In this document: one piece after another, positions 5,613 through 6,777 of the stretch
How positions within the stretch are numbered: the stretch's first letter is position 1
How the letters are laid out: every line of letters starts with the position of its first letter
From: Bryobacterales bacterium
GTDB lineage: Bacteria; Acidobacteriota; Terriglobia; Bryobacterales; Bryobacteraceae
NCBI GenBank assembly: GCA_003139735.1
Contig: PLGA01000528.1
Coordinates: forward strand, 731 to 7,507
DNA: 6,777 bases
Direction of reading: 5' to 3'
Program-made: the position numbers and the translations under genes
The notes under the pieces: model-generated
The model's database searches: none
Seen by the model: only the letters and a program-made list of their open reading frames with translations
What the model was told of the DNA's origin: nothing

Positions 5613-6777
5613 ATGCGCATACATGGAAGTCTTGATGGTCTGAGCCGGCGCGGTTTTGGCGCGCTTCTCACGGCGGCGGCCGGCGTATCGGAACTGTCCG
5701 CTCAGCAGAGTCCGGCCACACCGCCCGCGGCGCCCGCAGCCGCTCCGCGCCGCCCCGCGCCACCGCCCGATGTCCCGCCGTTCGATGGTCCGATTCAGTT
5801 CGCGCGCAAGGATGCGCCTGTCAAAGCGCAGCCGTTTCCCATGGCCCAGGTTCGCCTGCTGCCTGGAATTTATCGGGACGCGCAGGAATGGAACCGGGGC
5901 TACGTGCAACGCCTGGATGCCGGCCGCCTGCTCTACAATTTCCGCCAAAATGCGGGCCTCCCGGTTGGACCGGCGCAGCCGTTCGGCGGCTGGGAAGCGC
6001 CCGCCGACGGCGCGCACGGCACCGAGTTGCGCGGTCACTTCACCGGCCACTTCCTTTCCGCCAGCGCGCTGCTGTTCGCCTCCACCGGCGACACAGGCGC
6101 CAAAGAAAAGGGCGGCGAAATAGTGGCCGAACTGGCCAAGTGCCAGGACAAACTGGGGGACGGCTATCTGAGCGCCTTTCCCACGTCTCTATTCGACCGT
6201 CTGGATTCCGGCCGGAATCTTCCGTGGGCCCCGTTCTACACCATCCACAAGATCATGGCGGGCCTGTTCGACATGTACCAGTTCGCGGGCAACCAGCAGG
6301 CCCTAACCGTAGCGCAGGGCATGGCGGGCTGGGCCGACCGTTGGTCCGCGTCGAAAACCGAAGACCACATGCAGGAGATCCTGCAAACCGAATTCGGCGG
6401 AATCGGCGAAACCCTTTATAGCCTGGCAGCCGCCACCGGCAACGACCAGTGGGCGAAGGCCGGAGACCGCTTCACGAAGAAGCGCTTCGTCAACCCGCTC
6501 GCCTCCCGCCGCGACGAACTGCGCGGCCTGCACGTCAACACGCACATTCCCCAGGTGATCGCCGCCGCACGCCGGTACGAGATTTCGAGCGATGTGCGTT
6601 TCCACGACGTGGCCGATTTCTTCTGGTGGGAAGTGACCTCGGCGCGAGCCTACGTTACCGGCGGCACCAGCAACAACGAAGGCTGGCAGACGCCGCCCCG
6701 CCAGCTTGGCGCGGAGCTGAAGCGCGGCACGAACACCGCGGAGTGCTGCTGCGTCTACAACATGCTCAAGCTGACGC
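5613..6777 (+). CDS. Tat-exported GH127/GH146-type beta-L-arabinofuranosidase, cut by the window end
   Basis: 388 codons are visible and the frame is still open at the right edge. Family members are usually about 600-800 residues. Residues 1-30 carry a twin-arginine signal (SRRGFGALL at 11-19, probable cleavage near LSAQQ at 28-32), so the enzyme should be exported folded. A Pro/Ala-rich linker (33-56) follows. The catalytic (alpha/alpha)6 domain (PF07944) begins near 70. Recognisable stretches are PFGGWEAP (123-130), LRGHFTGHFLSASALL (139-154), YTIHKIMAGLFDMY (209-222) and HVNTHIPQVIAAARRYE (307-323). TGGTSNNEGW (349-358) holds E356, the candidate acid/base, corresponding to Glu322 of Bifidobacterium HypBA1. 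AECCCVYNMLKLT (376-388) holds E377 and C379, corresponding to zinc ligands Glu338 and Cys340. The nucleophilic Cys and its partner (417/418 in HypBA1) lie beyond the window. Known members remove beta-L-arabinofuranose from plant glycans. The family is confident. Some members of this superfamily act on other sugars, so the exact substrate is open. Confidence 0.9.
   Translation, partial: MRIHGSLDGLSRRGFGALLTAAAGVSELSAQQSPATPPAAPAAAPRRPAPPPDVPPFDGPIQFARKDAPVKAQPFPMAQVRLLPGIYRDAQEWNRGYVQRLDAGRLLYNFRQNAGLPVGPAQPFGGWEAPADGAHGTELRGHFTGHFLSASALLFASTGDTGAKEKGGEIVAELAKCQDKLGDGYLSAFPTSLFDRLDSGRNLPWAPFYTIHKIMAGLFDMYQFAGNQQALTVAQGMAGWADRWSASKTEDHMQEILQTEFGGIGETLYSLAAATGNDQWAKAGDRFTKKRFVNPLASRRDELRGLHVNTHIPQVIAAARRYEISSDVRFHDVADFFWWEVTSARAYVTGGTSNNEGWQTPPRQLGAELKRGTNTAECCCVYNMLKLT

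Noticed and set aside
5656..6421. Open frames overlapping the start of the GH127-type gene
   Set aside because: They are Arg/Pro-rich shadows. The frame from ATG 5613 carries the AGGAGG site, Tat signal and GH127 motifs.

Overview
This is a GC-rich stretch of bacterial chromosome. It carries a co-directional run of sugar-related genes on the + strand, preceded by about 1.1 kb of broken gene pieces. Three features suggest a soil Acidobacteriota of the Solibacter/Bryobacter kind: an exported beta-propeller 'lactonase', a Tat-exported GH127-type enzyme, and a dispersed-type ACAGATGAAC repeat hairpin. A Bacteroidota-like subtype of KDPG aldolase is also present. This taxonomic reading is from memory of gene content, not from a marker gene.

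Region 1 (1-1085) is a mosaic of fragments. It opens inside a CLC chloride-channel gene. After about 47 codons the reading frame passes, without interruption, into the C-terminal part of an unrelated small holin-like membrane protein. Next, on the minus strand, comes a NarL-type sensor histidine kinase. It keeps its phospho-acceptor and ATPase domains but has lost everything N-terminal and carries a one-base frameshift. At about 1075-1085 the kinase fragment abuts, head to head, a + strand gene that has also lost its N-terminus. Both junctions have the geometry expected of simple deletions, or of assembly chimeras.

Region 2 (about 1083-6777) is a probable operon on the + strand. In order it holds: the C-terminal part of an unrecognised, probably beta-rich protein; an exported seven-bladed propeller lactonase-family protein (9 bases downstream); an LctP-family lactate/glycolate permease; a small exported cupin; a KDPG/KHG-type aldolase; and the first 388 residues of a Tat-exported GH127/146-type beta-L-arabinofuranosidase, cut by the window end. 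A 32-bp perfect inverted repeat lies between the cupin and aldolase genes, and a 9-bp hairpin lies just before the permease gene.

A plausible reading of the cluster is plant-polysaccharide sugar use. The GH127 enzyme would release L-arabinose-type sugars outside the cytoplasm, a lactonase could open an oxidised sugar lactone, the LctP protein would import a hydroxy acid, and the aldolase would split a 2-keto-3-deoxy acid to pyruvate. The sugar dehydrogenase and dehydratase that would complete such a route are not in the window. No RNA gene, CRISPR array, transposase or phage integration gene is visible.
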